From: Odontesthes bonariensis
Taxonomy: Eukaryota; Chordata; Actinopteri; Atheriniformes; Atherinopsidae
Length of the DNA stretch: 64,000 nucleotides
Direction of reading: 5' to 3'
Assembly (NCBI RefSeq): GCF_027942865.1
Contig: NC_134519.1
Location: forward strand, 22,106,248-22,170,247
Each line of letters opens with the position of its first letter. Within the stretch, counting starts at the first letter, position 1. Under the pieces are notes generated by a model. It saw only the letters and a program-made list of their open reading frames with translations, was not told where the DNA came from and did no database searches. Below, one piece after another: positions 47,961 to 61,489 of the stretch. A program made the position numbers and the translations under genes.

Positions 47961-50900
47961 AAAGCTACAAATGTCTCAGGACGTAAACTTTTGTGAGCGG
48001 AGGGGGCAGGAAAAATGTGCAAATGTGGGTCAGGAAAACACTAAAAACAGAGAGTGCGACAAGAAAACTGCTTGCCTGATTTGTCAAGAAAAAAAAAGTT
48101 TTTAAGTTAATGGAACCTCTGGAAAAAAAAGAAAAGAATCTTAATCTATGAAACTTCCACCGAAGGAAAGAACACAGATAAAGCAAACTACATGGACAAG
48201 AGTGACAGCATAGAATGAAGACCAGAGCCAACCATTACCTAATTTCTCCATGAGATCATATAAGCCACCACCATTTATGCCCCCAAGTTTAAGCCGCAGG
48301 CCCCTCCCCACCACCTCACACACGGACATACAAATAACTCACTAACTGGGTTAAATCCTCATGATGAAGAACAATAAAACAGCAACACAAACGTGACAAA
48401 CAAGCAGTGTGTGTAGGAAAACAGTTAAAAGAATTCCAGAGCCTGAGGATGTCTTCCATTTCTCTGATACAGGGACTTACAGCTTATGTACACACTGCAG
48501 GTTCACATTATTTCAACAAACATCATCATGAAGGCACTGCAAACCACTACTCCCGTGTTTCTTTTTTCCATCTAAATGACATAGAGCCCACTCTGCTAAG
48601 GTCCATTTCGACTATCTTAGCAAATGAACACTTGCTTGTTTTGCATTTGAATGTTAAGAAGGCCCGAAAAGTGAAGAGCCACTCAGGCTGGGCACGTCAA
48701 CTGTAAAATCCCTGCTAATGAGGACTGTTACAGTGATTATCAGATTAGCCGTTTCGATATCATCTCGCAGTACAAAACAAATCTGGCAGTTAAGAGGACA
48801 CCAGCACAAAAAAACACTTATTTAATAACATATTTGTTATTACAATACGATTTAAATGTACTTTTTCCCCCCCATTTTTTTGCTAAGTATTTGTGACGCT
48901 GCAAATTTGTTACCCTGCTACTTGAGCAGCTGTGTAAAAAAAAAAAAAAATGCTGGAATTCAAAGCAATTGTCTTTGGGCTCATCTTTTAATTCGTCCCG
49001 CTGTGTAGTTGTGAACAGTTGTGACACCGGTTACTTCTCAAGGTTTTTTGGAAGCCTTACAGTGCCCGAGCCTAAACACGCAGCCCCTTTTTCCTTCACT
49101 ATGTGCCAGCTGGGTGTGTTTTTGCCCTTCCCAGTTGACAAACAGGAACAATGAATGCATTTAAAAAAGGCACATCAAAAAAAAAAAAAAAAAGGAAAAC
49201 AGACTCTTTTAATGACAGTTTTGTGGGAGGTAATCACCGACTCCTTTTAAAGCCACAAACAGGACATGATTTCATCACTGAGCAGTCGTGATCTATTTTC
49301 TTTGGGCTTTAATGCACTAAAATTACAACTGCCTATGACCGCAAAATCTAAATATGGACACGCTACAATTGCACTATTAGGCAGTAAAGAGCTTGGACCA
49401 AAACATAGGACAGAAATAACTCAGTTAGTTCTGACTGGGATACTGACCGGTAATTCTTCCACACAGGAACAGGAAATCTGGGAAGCCTGGAGAAAACAAT
49501 GTTGTGACCATGAATAACTTTACATTTGATAAACCCGTGTAGCAATATCTGGTTACATAATACATAATATTTCTGTATCTTACAACCCTACAAACCTTTA
49601 CAATGTACATAATAAAACAGACACTACAACAAGCTGCAACGAATATGCCAGTTAGATTTGTAACAAAATCTTTCTGAAACAGTTTAAACACCATGGAACA
49701 TTAATGGGTTATTTGCAGGTCTATTGCACTTGTTTTAACTAAGTGTCTAAAGAAATTCTGTATACATTAGTCACACAGTTTAATGCAGTGTGTGCAAGCA
49801 AGAGACATTACGTGCGAGTGTGTAAAAGCTTTGATGGCTTAATTACGACCATGAATGCTGATATGATGCGAGGTCAAATTTGTGAGACAGTTATTATCGT
49901 TCAATACAAAACAGCTGAAAAGCTTTTTTCCATATGTTCATCAAATGGATAAAGCACGCTCGAACTAATAAATGTAAGATTCCTATTGATAACTGACATG
50001 AGCAGGTAGAAAGCACTAAAACAAAACCTATTTTCTGAGTTTGTGTGGTTAGTTAATTCCCTTTCAGACAGACCCCCCCCTCTGTCAGCTCCATTCATGC
50101 ATATTTATCCTCAGTGAGTACGCCTGACTAAGGAGAGGAATGTAAACATTAGAGTTGTATCGTGTGCACTGCTGTCAGAGCTTCGATGTCCCCAGAAAAG
50201 TTGGAATTAACTCCAGTTCGAGGCTACAGACGTGTGCAGCGAATTCATCCCTCTCCATGCAGCTAAAGATTAGCTCCGTTAGCTTGTTAGCCGCTAAACT
50301 TACGTTAAGTGATCCAGCTCGAACAATGGTGGCTTCTCTTCTTCTTTTCTTCACTTTCTCACAACATTAAAAAATGTGAACGTTTTAAAATCAACCGCAG
50401 CGGTTTTTTAAAAACGATTCTCTCTTCAGTTTAACACTACATTGTCTTTTTTTTTACTTCAGTAAAACTTCAATTTTAACTTTTAGGGGACAGAAAAAAA
50501 TACCTCACTGTACTACTAGCTTAGTGTGTTTTCGACAAGCAACCAATCAGGGGCCTTCATTCAAAGATAGCCACACCCGAATACAGTCATTACACCAATC
50601 AATTTGAAAGAGAAGAGATGACGTATTACAATATCTAATCTGTCAGTACCTGGTGAACACAAACATAGATATATATGTTTGACCTACCATTTGCGTTATT
50701 ATTTGTAAAAATAACTCTACTTGGCCCTTCGCTGTATATTGTTCAGATAGGAGAGAGTGAGTTCTCTCTATTAGAACTTCTTAAAAGATATAAGCACTAT
50801 ATCCACGAATAACCTTGAGATGTACTGAGGTTGATGATCCAAAACTCATTCAAACTCAGCTTAAAACAATAACCCATTCAGCAGGACGTGGTTTCAGCAC

Positions 50901-51774
50901 AGTTACTTAGCAACCACACCCCGCTTGATCACGCTGCCAGTCCTGGTCCAGACGGGCAGCGCTGCTGTGTAGATTACATTATTAATGATGCCACAGAAAC
51001 TAAACCTGTCCAAGAAGCCATATGTCATGAAAGAAAGAGGGCGGAATACTGTAGCTACTTTCAAGATGATGTCAAGAGCCAAAGCACGTCTGTGGATCGG
51101 ATCAACTTTGTCGCACCGCTGCGGGACCAGTTCATAGTCACTGTGAGTTACCAGCACCAACAAAATGTTTCTGACAGACTTGAGCCCAGGTGCTATTATG
51201 AGACTGCTAATGCAACACTCAACAAGCAAAAACAATTTTAAGGGGACTTTTTTTTTCAGTTCTATTCTCTTTCCCCCTTAGTTTCTTTTTCTTTTTTTAA
51301 AACTTGAGAAGGAAATGTGATAGCTTTAACCTTCTTTCATTTGACAGGTGTAGTTTGCCAATTTAACTTGCAAACAAATCTGTCTGTGAAAAGTTCAGCA
51401 TTTCTAAAGCATTTTCAGATTAGACAGATAGAACTGACAATATCTTAATGATCTACAACATTAAAGGATGCTGACGGGCTATTTGATGCATTTTAACTGC
51501 TGAATATGTGTTAAATATGTTGTTTATGCTTTTTTTTTCTGTCAGTCTTTCTCAAAAACACACATCACTTCACATAATTAACAGTTGGTCATGCAAACTG
51601 CCATGCCCACAATGTGTTGAATGTTGAATAATTGACGGCTTTGCAGATTTTGATCCAATGTTGTCAGTTCACAAGTTGCGTTGCTAAGTGATGAACTGGT
51701 GTTCCATCCTCTTTTCTTACCCCCGTTCCTAAAACAGGTGAAGGAGAAGTTGAATGACATGTTTTCTGTTACAG
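47961..51774. other. Interval between gpsm2 and the AKNA-domain gene
   Basis: The two genes are divergent across about 4.3 kb. Most of it is AT-rich with no recognised feature. The upstream noncoding exons of the AKNA-domain gene should lie here, because its first coding exon opens at a splice acceptor (51775). One segment at 50888-51241 is unusual (see separate entry). Confidence 0.6.
50888..51241. other. Segment open on both strands, unassigned
   Basis: A 117-codon frame on the plus strand and a 110-codon frame on the minus strand (51235-50903) overlap almost completely. On the plus strand, FVAPLRDQFIVT is followed at once by a GTGAGT donor-like sequence at 51143. I do not recognise either product. 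It could be an exon or pseudo-exon of an unknown gene, or chance. No function is proposed. Confidence 0.25.
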
Positions 51775-51785
51775 AGTGAGTACAC

Positions 51786-54700
51786 ATGGAAGGAGATTCA
51801 GAGGAATCAGAAGAGGATGTTCAGGGAGAGGACAAGCCTACAGTGTTGTGGGAGAGGTGCATTGAGCAGAGCATCATTGTTGACCTAAGTGAGGATGAAA
51901 GTCTCCACCTCAGTGATCTGGAGAGTTCTTTGGCGTTGCATATGTCTCAAGCAGAGTCTGCTACATCAGAGGCCAGCATCCATCTTAATGGTAAGTCATT
52001 GTTTATTTTTATCTATAGTGTTTTTATTGGCTAGTAAAACCATTTCTTGTATTTGTAGATATGATAACTCATGTAGAGTTGGACCTTTTGGGTGGGGTCA
52101 CATATTGTAAGACAGATCAAAAGGCTTTGAAATGGGTAACCAGTGCTGACAACGTATATGTTGTTGCTTTCATTGTTTATGGCGGGCAATCTGAAAAAGG
52201 TCGTGGCAAACAGACGATCACTGTGACTCTCGAATTAGGCTTTTATGCTGTTTGTGTTTTTTTTAATTTGCAGGGAGTGCAGAGCTGTCAGAGTTGGATG
52301 ACACCTCCTCAGAGAGCAGCGCTGTCAGCAGTAAGAGTGTAAAGGCATTCGAGAGCAACACTAAAAGCCGCATATGCCATGTTTCTGCCCAAAGACCAAA
52401 CACCGAGCAAGATGAGCCGCCCATAAAGCAGGAGTGTGAGGACTCAGGACAAAATACCAGCGATGAGGATCAGGAGGATCTACCGTATGATGGTAACCTT
52501 GGAAGCCGTTACTTCAACCAGATAGCAAGCTCTGAGGGAAACTCTGATGGAAGATGCACTGTTCTTGGAAGTCCGGATCTCCCTGGTCTGTCTGAGTGGT
52601 TGCCAGGGGATGTCATCACTAAACGGGACAGTCATTTTGAAACTTCCAGTCCTACAAAGAGAGCCCCACCACGCCCTGGTTCTGCCCACATTAACCACTT
52701 GTTGCTGCGACACTTGTCCCAGGAGGAGCTGCTGCTATCGGGTAGGCTGATCGAGGCTGAGATACTGCCGGAGGTGTCACTGCTGGAGAGTGTGGATGAC
52801 CCTGTTTTAAGCTTGGCTCTAACACGCCACAGTAAAGCAATACACGATAACCACACCGAAAGCTCAAATGAAAGGAGTAATACTGCATCAAAAAATGTAA
52901 GCTTAGGTGTAAAGACAGAAAAGATTATTGATGATCTTACATCATTTTACAAAAATATATCCAGCTCTGCAAATTCAAACCAGAGCAGTGGGGATATCAC
53001 TGCAAATGTAGTGAAGAATGAAAAGGTAGAAGAGGATGATCAGATTCAGAGAGTCCCTCTGGTGCGTACCAGATCCTTCAGCGAGCTTAAGTATGGCCAA
53101 GGCCAAGTTCATTACCCCCTCCCCGACTTCTCCAAGGTTGCACCAAAGGTAAAGATCCCCAAAGCTCCAAGCGGGCCCATCAGATCTGTTCCTCAGAGTC
53201 CTCGCAGCATGCACGGAGCCCAGTCTTCACCAGAGATGTTAGAGGTGATCAGCAGAGTCCTGGAGGATTCGGTGCAGCCACCAGTGAAGCCCTATGTCTT
53301 CAAAGACAATCACAAACAGACTTCACCAGTCCTGGTGCATAACCTGCAGGTAGAATTAAGTGTTAAAAATTCATTGTCCATCCACACCTAACGCATTATG
53401 TCTCTTCTGCCTTTATTTCTTTGTATCACAAGGTTGTGCTCTCGGAGATTCTCTAAGACCAACAATTTGTATCTAATTTCTTTAGGCTGAATATGATAAA
53501 TTGCTAACCAAGTATGCCCAGGCAGAGAACTTGATAGACCAAATGAGACTAGGAACAAATGTAAGTGATACACTGTTTCTGTGTGAGTGCAGATTTGTAA
53601 GAAAATATTCACAAGTTCAGAAAAACATGTACTCAATTTACAAACTCATTGATCTCTCTTCCCAGACTCAGCCATCCTCAGAGACGTTTTATTCACAACA
53701 TGACGATAATGAACAGGTTGAGTTTGATAAAGGGAATCATCTTGGACTCTTGTGTCCTCATCTTTCCCCCTCAGGTATTTCTCTGAGTCTAACACATGAT
53801 GTCCACCTCCAAAGATATTCTCTTTGTGACATTTTCCAACCTTGAAAGAAACTGAGGCCCAACATTAAAGTTGATTATTACTCCTAGATTAAGACAGAGT
53901 GCATAGAGGCTTGTTTTTTTTCCCTCAACGTTATCGCCACAGCCAAATGAGTTAGTCCACTTGGTACTTGACAAACTTAATATAAAAGAGATTTAGTTGT
54001 CCTAAAATATTATGACTTTCCAGAATTTTCTTTTTTACAGTGTACACTTTTAAATTCTCACAGGAATCGGACTTTCTCATGCAGATTATTCAGAATTTGT
54101 CAGCCTATGTTGCTATGTTAGGTACACACTCCTGTGTTGGTATATTTTCAGAGGATTTACGTGAAAAAGAAGCAACTCGCCATAAAACCATTAAGGAGCA
54201 GACCACAGTTTCCTCAAACCAGCATGACGATGGTTCCAGTGACGGTGGGAGAATGACTGCCGAGCTCATAGACATCATCGGCCAGTTTATGCAGAAGGTA
54301 CTGTGAGTTTGAAAATGTTCCTTCAACAGTATTACTCTGTTATCATTGAATTCAGAGACTTATTAAGCCATTTTAACAAACATTCCTCTCAGGTGGAGGA
54401 ATTTAAATTTAGCGTGAGCAACATGGCTGTAAACACAGCAGAAAAGCAAATGGTATGAACTCCTTTTGTTTTGCTGTATTTTGAACTTACTAATAGCATC
54501 TTCGCTGCATGTGTATGAATAAAAATCCTTGTCTTTTGTCAGATGTTGAGGAGAATGATGGAGGCTCAGGACCAGCTGGAAAGGAAATACATCAGTAAGA
54601 AGGAAGAGCACAGAGCCCTGGAGATGCAAAGCCACATGGGCCTGACCAGGAATACTGGCACCTTTGACCCACACAGGTTTAATAGACCCCGTTGTCGAAA

Positions 54701-57700
54701 TTGTGAGAATGTGTCAATTATCCTGTATGTACATCCTGTCATATAAGTGTGTGTGTGCCCATGTTCTTGTATGCAGACTCGTGGAGGGAGACATATTCAG
54801 GATAGGCATGCACCTCGAGGACATAAAGGAGATGATTGACAAAAACATGTATGAGCAGATTTCTCCGCCCCAGTCATCCTCCACTCCCAACCCCATAACA
54901 GTGTCTCTGCACGTTAAGCCTGACCCACTCTGCATGCCCACACTTTCACCCCCACCATCCCTGCACGAGGTAACAAGCTCGCAGTCACACCAACGCTCTT
55001 AATGTGCTTAATGGCAATCAATCCACAGAGAACTGAATGTTGTTACACATTGCAACAACATTTGACCAGAGTACCTCTAAACCTTTTCTAGACAGTATAT
55101 TACCAGAATTACACACAGAAGTCTGGATATCCAACATAGCGCATATGTTATTCCATACTTTTTGCTCGCAATTTCATGCATATTCATTCAATCATCTCAC
55201 AATTTCCCCTTTTTTCATTAGTTATCTACTCATTTCCACTCATTTCCACTGCATATTTATTCCATTACTTTCATCAGTTTTTCCATTTTATTTGTTTAAC
55301 CACTAAGCTGACAGATTCAAATGTTAATCCATACTTTTAGCTAATCATTATATAACATTTTTCATGCAGTCGTCTTACAGTTTATCCTGTGGTAGAAATC
55401 CCTATATGGTTTAAAGTGTTGTTAAAGTGTACGCAGTTCATCACAACACTATCAAATACAAGTTAAAACAAGTTGCTTGTTTGAACTGATCTTTCTTAAA
55501 AAGTAGCAGCGTATTTGGATGCACACGCTGCATCCTCATAAACAACAAATCCTCTCCTGGAGGACACGCCGAGTATCAACGAACGTTTACACTAACAAGA
55601 AAATACCTGACGGGATTTCGCGTTGCAGGGTGCACGTCTGAGCTTTCCCACAGTGAGCTGTAAGACGGATGCACAGGAAGAGGAAGTAAAACACGAGGAA
55701 GTGGAGAAGACCAGTGAGCTCCATGGTGGATCGAACCAAAGCAGTGAGCTCATAACAGTTGACCGTTTAATGAAAAACACTGGACGAAACATCTGCCATT
55801 CACGGTACAAACGATTTGTCCTTTTCATTGTTTGATGCAGCATTTGTTGTTTAAGTTTAGATTTCATTTTCTGTATTTATTACATCTTTATCAATGCTTC
55901 TCGCCTTAGAAACATACTGTAAACTTTATATGTATTAAAACCACCATATTGTCTTCAGCTATTGATACTCTGAGGGGCACTTGCATGTGTGTTTGTTCTC
56001 ATATAGAAGGCACGTTCTCGGCCTTCCCATGGGCAGATAGTGTTTCAGGTGCAGATTGGTGTTAGGTTTCCCAGTACAGAGGGAACAGAGTGTTTGGATC
56101 TATTTGCGCATGTTGTCCTCTCTGCCCTGTTTCAGGGACTTACTGGACTCAGTGGAAGGACCAGACACCCGGACAACTGAGGATGAGGAGGGAAACGGGG
56201 AGGAGAGGAGTTCTGTTTTATCAGCGGCGATAGATCACAGCGACATCGTAGCATATCTAAGAAGAACCAGTTCCAACTTAAGACAGACGCAGAGGGCAGC
56301 CAACAGGTCAGTGTGGAGATACGTTGAAATGTGTGACCATATAAACAGCTGTCTAAGACAGGAGTACATGTAATCTGAAGAATTAGAATTATTTAATACA
56401 TGTATTACTTACTCCCATCGCTGTTTCTCTCCTCTACAAACTCTTCATATCTAAACATCTCTCTTGTCAGTGGTGTGTGTGATCTTGGTGATTGTATGAG
56501 TCTGGCAGTGAAGGTCTCCTCTTCTTCTGAAGCTCCCAGAGACTCAGACAGCCGCTCTGTCTCAGAGCCTCCTCTCAACAGCTCATATGTGTCACAGGTC
56601 AGTCGCAGATGAATGTTTCATGGTAATTAGCAACTCCTCCAGACCCCAGAATCTGGTTCGAATTTGATCTCATGCTGCTGGGTTTCAGGGATACTATTTC
56701 AATTACAATTACAGTGGATGCATGATGATACACGATGCGTAAGATACTTTATGGTAACCAGTGTGTCTTTTTGGGTTGCAGAGGATCGTGAGTCCAGAGA
56801 CAGACAGTGGATTTGGTAGTTCGTATTTGAATCAGTCCCCCTCTGGAACATTTCAACCAAATCTCACAGGAAGGTAAAAAACTGAGTTTTTATATGACTG
56901 ATTGTCATCCACACATCATGCAGGTCCAACTTGAGAGTGAATTAGCGTTGGTCTCCCCTCTACAGTGTTCAGTCCCAGAGTGATGGAATAAGTAGATCAG
57001 ACAGTGAAGGCTCCTGCTCCAACCTGCAGACAGCCATCCCCTCTGCAGCCCTGACTGACCACCAGTGGGCAAGCCCCCACACATCTGCCCAACTACGGCA
57101 CCGTGAAGCAGCAGCTGCAGTGGAACTGTGGGTGGAGAGCACCACTAAGGAGCCCTCAGTCAGGCTGCAAGGTGCGTGAACCCTTCTTCACGCTCACTTT
57201 TAATGTCAGATTAATACTGAGGTGATTGACTGTTCTCCACTGCTGGCCAAACAGGAACTGACCAAAAGCTGCCTCCTCAGCTCAAGCACTACATACCTGA
57301 GCCTGTGCTCAGCACCGCCATGGATACAGTAGACGGAGGCAGCCCACTGCGCCCTTGCTCATGTAATGGGTCAGTATGTGGTAGTATATGACAGCTCCAC
57401 TGGTGAAAGAGAGACAGAAAGATTTCATTGCTGTCTTCTTTTCCGTTCCTTATTTGTGAACTACAACATATATGTGTGTACCCAGTGAGGCCATCCTGGC
57501 ATTGCAGTCAGAAGTGTCGAGGCTAAAGACGGACCTGGAGGAAGGCTTAGTCCAGCTGCCTCAGTTAGCGCAGAGGATGGACTATCTTACCTCAAAGTAT
57601 ACTCAAGAAGGTCAGGGGTGCAGGTCTAAAACCAGATCCCACCAGACACCAGCTATTAGCAGGTGGGGATCTGATGCTGAAGTGACTTGATGAGAAGATG

Positions 57701-60213
57701 TGGATTGTTAGTGTTCATGTGACTTTATTTGGTTGAATTTAACCTACAATAGTTGGATGAAATGAGACATCTGAGCTGTTGTGTTCTCATAACTGAGTGC
57801 AACTATTTACAGAGAGGGGAAGTCAAGTGACAGAGGTGTGAGTAACCTCAGTTCCAGCCAGCTGAGGATAGAGGACTGGATCTCTTCAGACATGGATCCC
57901 AGCAAGAGCAAAGGTGTACATTGATATGATGTTATTAATATTATAATAATAGATAGATCGATCGATCTAAATATGGTTAGAATAATAATATATACATTTT
58001 TGTCTCTAAATCCATTTCTGTACTGAAACTTGTGACTGAAGGTATTTCTTACACCCTTGAATTTAATTTGGTCATTTGCTCTGCAGGCACCGTCAGCAGT
58101 GACGCAAGCTGCCAGGAGATCATGCTCCAAGATTCATCTGGAAGAGGCAGGAGAGGAAAAAGAAATGTTTTTCCAGTGGCTGAGTTTCAAGATACGACAA
58201 CACAGTCCAACAAGGGTCAGTCATCTCACAGTGTACTCAGCTATTTGTTCCAACTCTTTAAAGAAAGAAAAGAAAGGTTGATCTGTTCCTAGGAAGTGAA
58301 ACTAAACATTATGTTGGTCCTCCTGCAGGGACACTGGAAAACGACCTCATTTTAAAGGAAGAGAAGAATTTGGTCACTAAAAGCAACATGAAGCAAAGAC
58401 CACAGAGTGAGCAACCTTCTCATCGGAGGCTGAGAATGCCATGTTTTGATTTCATCTTGAGTAATCAAACGACTTGAATTTAATTTCCATTTGTTTAAAC
58501 ATGAGGAACAAGTGCACACAAGCGATAGCATGAAAACGACTACAGTACATGAATGCCATGACAAAACAAGGAGTCAAACTTAGTGTCACTGAAGCCTGCA
58601 CTGTCTGTATGTACAGCAGCATGGGTTATTAGAACATGCACTGTATGATATCTCATCTATCTGTGATCAACAGCCATCAAGAGTTTTTACTCCAAGGATA
58701 GGTGGTCTCATTTCTCCATTCCATCTCTCCAGAAACCCCTTCTCCAGGTGAGCTATGGCTCATCCAGCAGCCTGCCGGCCAGGTAAGCCTGTCTCATCTG
58801 TGCAAAGATAGCATACAGGTGCTGGTCAACGAATTAGAATAATTTGAAATAGTGCAATCAATAAATTCTTTGAATGCATTTTTCGTGCAGAAAGCAAATC
58901 AGGTGTTCACCGCACCTGTCCTACTCGTTAGACTAATCACAGAACTCGTTACCTGTAAAAAATTTGCTCAGCTGATCTTTCCAAAAGGCCCATTTAGGCC
59001 ATTTAACTGTGACACTGTTGTTTTATTGAATTAGAATAATGGAGAAACCGTTTCATTGAATTAGAATAATTTTTATTATAATTAGAATCATCACTTTCTC
59101 AGTATTTTGTGGCTGCCCCCTTGGCTTGTATGACTGCCTGAAGTCTCCGCGGCATCGATTTGACCAGCTTGTCGCAAGTTTCCGCACTCACAGAAAGCCT
59201 ACTACGCTGGACCAACTGAAGCAGAACATCGCCACTGCCTGGGAAGCTGTGAGTGCGGAAACTTGCGACAAGCTGGTCAAATCGATGCCGCGGAGACTTC
59301 AGGCAGTCATACAAGCCAAGGGGGCAGCCACAAAATACTGAGAAAGTGATGATTCTAATTATAATAAAAATTATTCTAATTTAATGAAACGGTTTCTCCA
59401 TTATTCTAATTCAATAAAACAACAGTGTCACAGTTAAATGGCCTAAATGGGCCTTTTGGAAAGATAAGCTGAGCAAATTTTTTACAGGTAACGAGTTCTG
59501 TGATTAGTCTAACGAGTAGGACAGGTGCGGTGAACACCTGATTTGCTTTCTGCACGAAAAATGCATTCAAAGAATTTATTGATTGCACTATTTCAAATTA
59601 TTCTAATTCGTTGACCAGCACCTGTACAGCTACTAGCAACAGCCTTTTGTCAAGTTAATGAGCAATTAGGCTCTTTTAAAGTTCTTCTCTCATTGTTTGC
59701 ACTCAAATCCAGCTATAAAGTGAGGGAGCCACACTCCCAGTCCATGTCTGATTATAGAAAACGCTCCACCCAGTCAGACACTGCACTCCTGCCCAGCAAC
59801 GTGTACTTCCAGCACACACTGACTCCAGTCTCATTGTCCTCCAGGACTGCCAGTAAGACCAGCAGACGAAGAGGGAAAAAGGTCAGAAATGTTATTTTTA
59901 ATGTGAAAATTGCGATAGCTTCTTTTTCTTTATGCAAAGAACATCTGTTGCTCATCTTAAAATGGAACAGTTGGCTAATACCGTTGTGCGTCGCTATGAA
60001 ATGTGCTCAGCTTTTTTTAAATAGTTTCTTACTGTTTCACAGGAGGAGGACATAAACAGGACTTTGGATCAAGCGATTGAGGTGGCCCGCACCATGAAGT
60101 GGACCACAGACCGCATGGCCAGAAGGCTGTCTGCAGACTTGGCCAAGGCTCAGCTGCACAGGAAACTTCACAACATGCAGCCACTGGGGGGCAGGAAACA
60201 CCAGGCTTCATAA
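51786..60213 (+). CDS. aknad1: AKNA-domain protein, probably AKNAD1
   Basis: AKNA-family proteins are centrosome-associated coiled-coil proteins; AKNAD1 itself is poorly characterised. CDS exons: 51786-51990, 52274-53349, 53486-53560, 53666-53774, 54152-54297, 54393-54452, 54543-54676, 54777-54969, 55629-55804, 56136-56306, 56471-56597, 56782-56873, 56966-57171, 57255-57369, 57486-57662, 57813-57913, 58087-58215, 58329-58406, 58674-58782, 59713-59881, 60043-60213. Phases agree, giving about 1272 residues. Landmarks: EYDKLLTKYAQAENLIDQMR (exon 3), DIFRIGMHLEDIKEMIDK (AKNA domain, exon 8), RIVSPETDSGFGSS (exon 12), RIEDWISSDMDPSKSK (exon 16), and a C-terminal LDQAIEVARTMKWTTDRM. Basic GRGRRGKR and SRRRGKK stretches resemble AT-hook-like segments. 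The AKNA domain favours either AKNA or AKNAD1. The position next to gpsm2 favours AKNAD1, but the length is nearer human AKNA (about 1440) than AKNAD1 (about 840). Confidence 0.87.
54777..54969 (+). other. aknad1: Core AKNA-domain exon
   Basis: This exon reads LVEGDIFRIGMHLEDIKEMI followed by a Pro/Ser-rich tail. Together with exon 54543-54676 (MEAQDQLERKYISKKEEHRA, GLTRNTGTFDPHR) it forms the conserved AKNA signature, which is what identifies the gene. Confidence 0.85.
54970..55628 (+). other. aknad1 intron, nothing recognised
   Basis: AT-rich intron with a short CATTTCCACT direct repeat near 55230 and no gene or mobile element that I recognise. Confidence 0.6.
58816..59624. mobile_element. 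809-bp Tc1/mariner-derived foldback palindrome
   Basis: Two 378-bp arms (58816-59193 and 59247-59624) are almost perfect inverted copies around a 53-bp spacer. The element starts CAGGTGCTGG, ends CCAGCACCTG and is flanked by TA on both sides (58814-58815 and 59625-59626), the Tc1/mariner target duplication. Both arms encode the end of a Tc1-like transposase: SAETCDKLVKSMPRRLQAVI then QAKGAATKY and a stop. The spacer adds PTTLDQLKQNIATAW to the plus-strand copy. The catalytic DDE domain is absent. It lies in the aknad1 intron, 33 bp after the exon ending at 58782. Confidence 0.95.
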
Positions 60214-61480
60214 CACCAGAGTACAGATCGGTTTATGTTCTTGTCATCACCTGCCAGTCTGTATGACACCCGAGGTCCATGTAGCATTCATCTAATAACA
60301 AAATCTTTTTTTAATTTATCTGCAGATGGACTTTTGTGCTGAGTTTGTTTATGCTCAAGTTTCTTTTGTACATCATTTATAACAGACAGAAATCAGTAAA
60401 ATGACTGCGATCAGACTGTAAAACTAAGATTTTGGTATTATAATCTTGTGTAAAGTTAATTTTTTTATTCATTTTGTTTATATCAAATGTGTTTTCATAC
60501 TTTTATTAGATTTCTTCAGGGCATTTCATTCTTTGAAAGAAATCCTCCTTGATCTCAACCTTATTCTCATCAGTGTGTAAAACGTACACAGAACAAACCC
60601 TTTGTATTAACTGTAATAGGTCAAACTTAAGGGCAGTATTGTTCAGTCCATTGCTCAGAACTTTATAGAGTTCATCGGTAATATTTTACCATGAAGAAGA
60701 ACAGAGGCACCGCAGTTGTGAGTGCAACTGTAGTCATTCACTACAAAGTCAGCCATTTTTTATTTTGTTTTGATTTTAACTGCTTCCTCACTGTATGTTA
60801 TTTAAGACATTCAGGCTGCCACAGGCAAAGAAAAGTGCGGTTAAATCAAATTAAATCAGGTCAGATTTGTAATATTTAGTTTCGGGGAAAACCCTCCCTG
60901 TCTTTAGTTTGAGTATCAGCTTCTCTCCTTTAAGCTAATGTGCTCATTTGACGCCTTGAATTCCCATCCCTGCTGGCCTTTGGGTGTTACTGACACAGTG
61001 TCTTCTTACTGAGTTTCTGTCGAACAGCTTTGCGTCCCTGTTCTTGTCACTGCCAAAGCTTGCTGGTACCGGACTGCGTTCGGTTATTTTTTTGTGTGGT
61101 GTTGAGTTTGGAAAGGTCCAAACAAGATTCCTGAGCCACCTGCTCTCATTGTTTAAGCAAGAGGTGGAGTTCTTGATGTTCTCTAAACCTGTAGGCCATC
61201 AGAAGGGCCACTGGCAACAGTGAACTAAGCATGACTTCTCAACCGGTGCAGTTCAATGTGTGTTCATATCAAAGCCATATACAACGATAGAGCAGATCAA
61301 TTAGCCCGTGCTCTGAAGACTGCACAAATAGAGACCTTCTGTGATTGATAATCCAGTTTTAAACTTCAAAGTTTAGTACATTCATGCAATCAGCAAAGAG
61401 ATCAACCTAAGCCGTTACTGTGGGAGCCAGAGAAACTCTGCAGGTAGCTTTGTCTCACGTAAGCTGGTAAGGTTGATTCG
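60214..61480 (+). other. aknad1: aknad1 3' UTR and flank
   Basis: No coding sequence was recognised after the TAA at 60211-60213. No canonical AATAAA lies close to the stop. An ATTAAA near 60853 is a possible signal. The true 3' end is undetermined. Confidence 0.45.
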
Positions 61481-61489
61481 AAATCACCT

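Noticed and set aside
54064-54121. Possible extra aknad1 exon (acceptor at 54063, donor after 54121)
   Set aside because: Joining it to the next exon at 54152 gives the wrong phase and a stop within four codons. Exon 53666-53774 joins 54152 directly in frame.
58852-59588. Identical 60- and 71-residue ORFs on opposite strands
   Set aside because: They are the two arms of the Tc1-derived palindrome, not independent genes.
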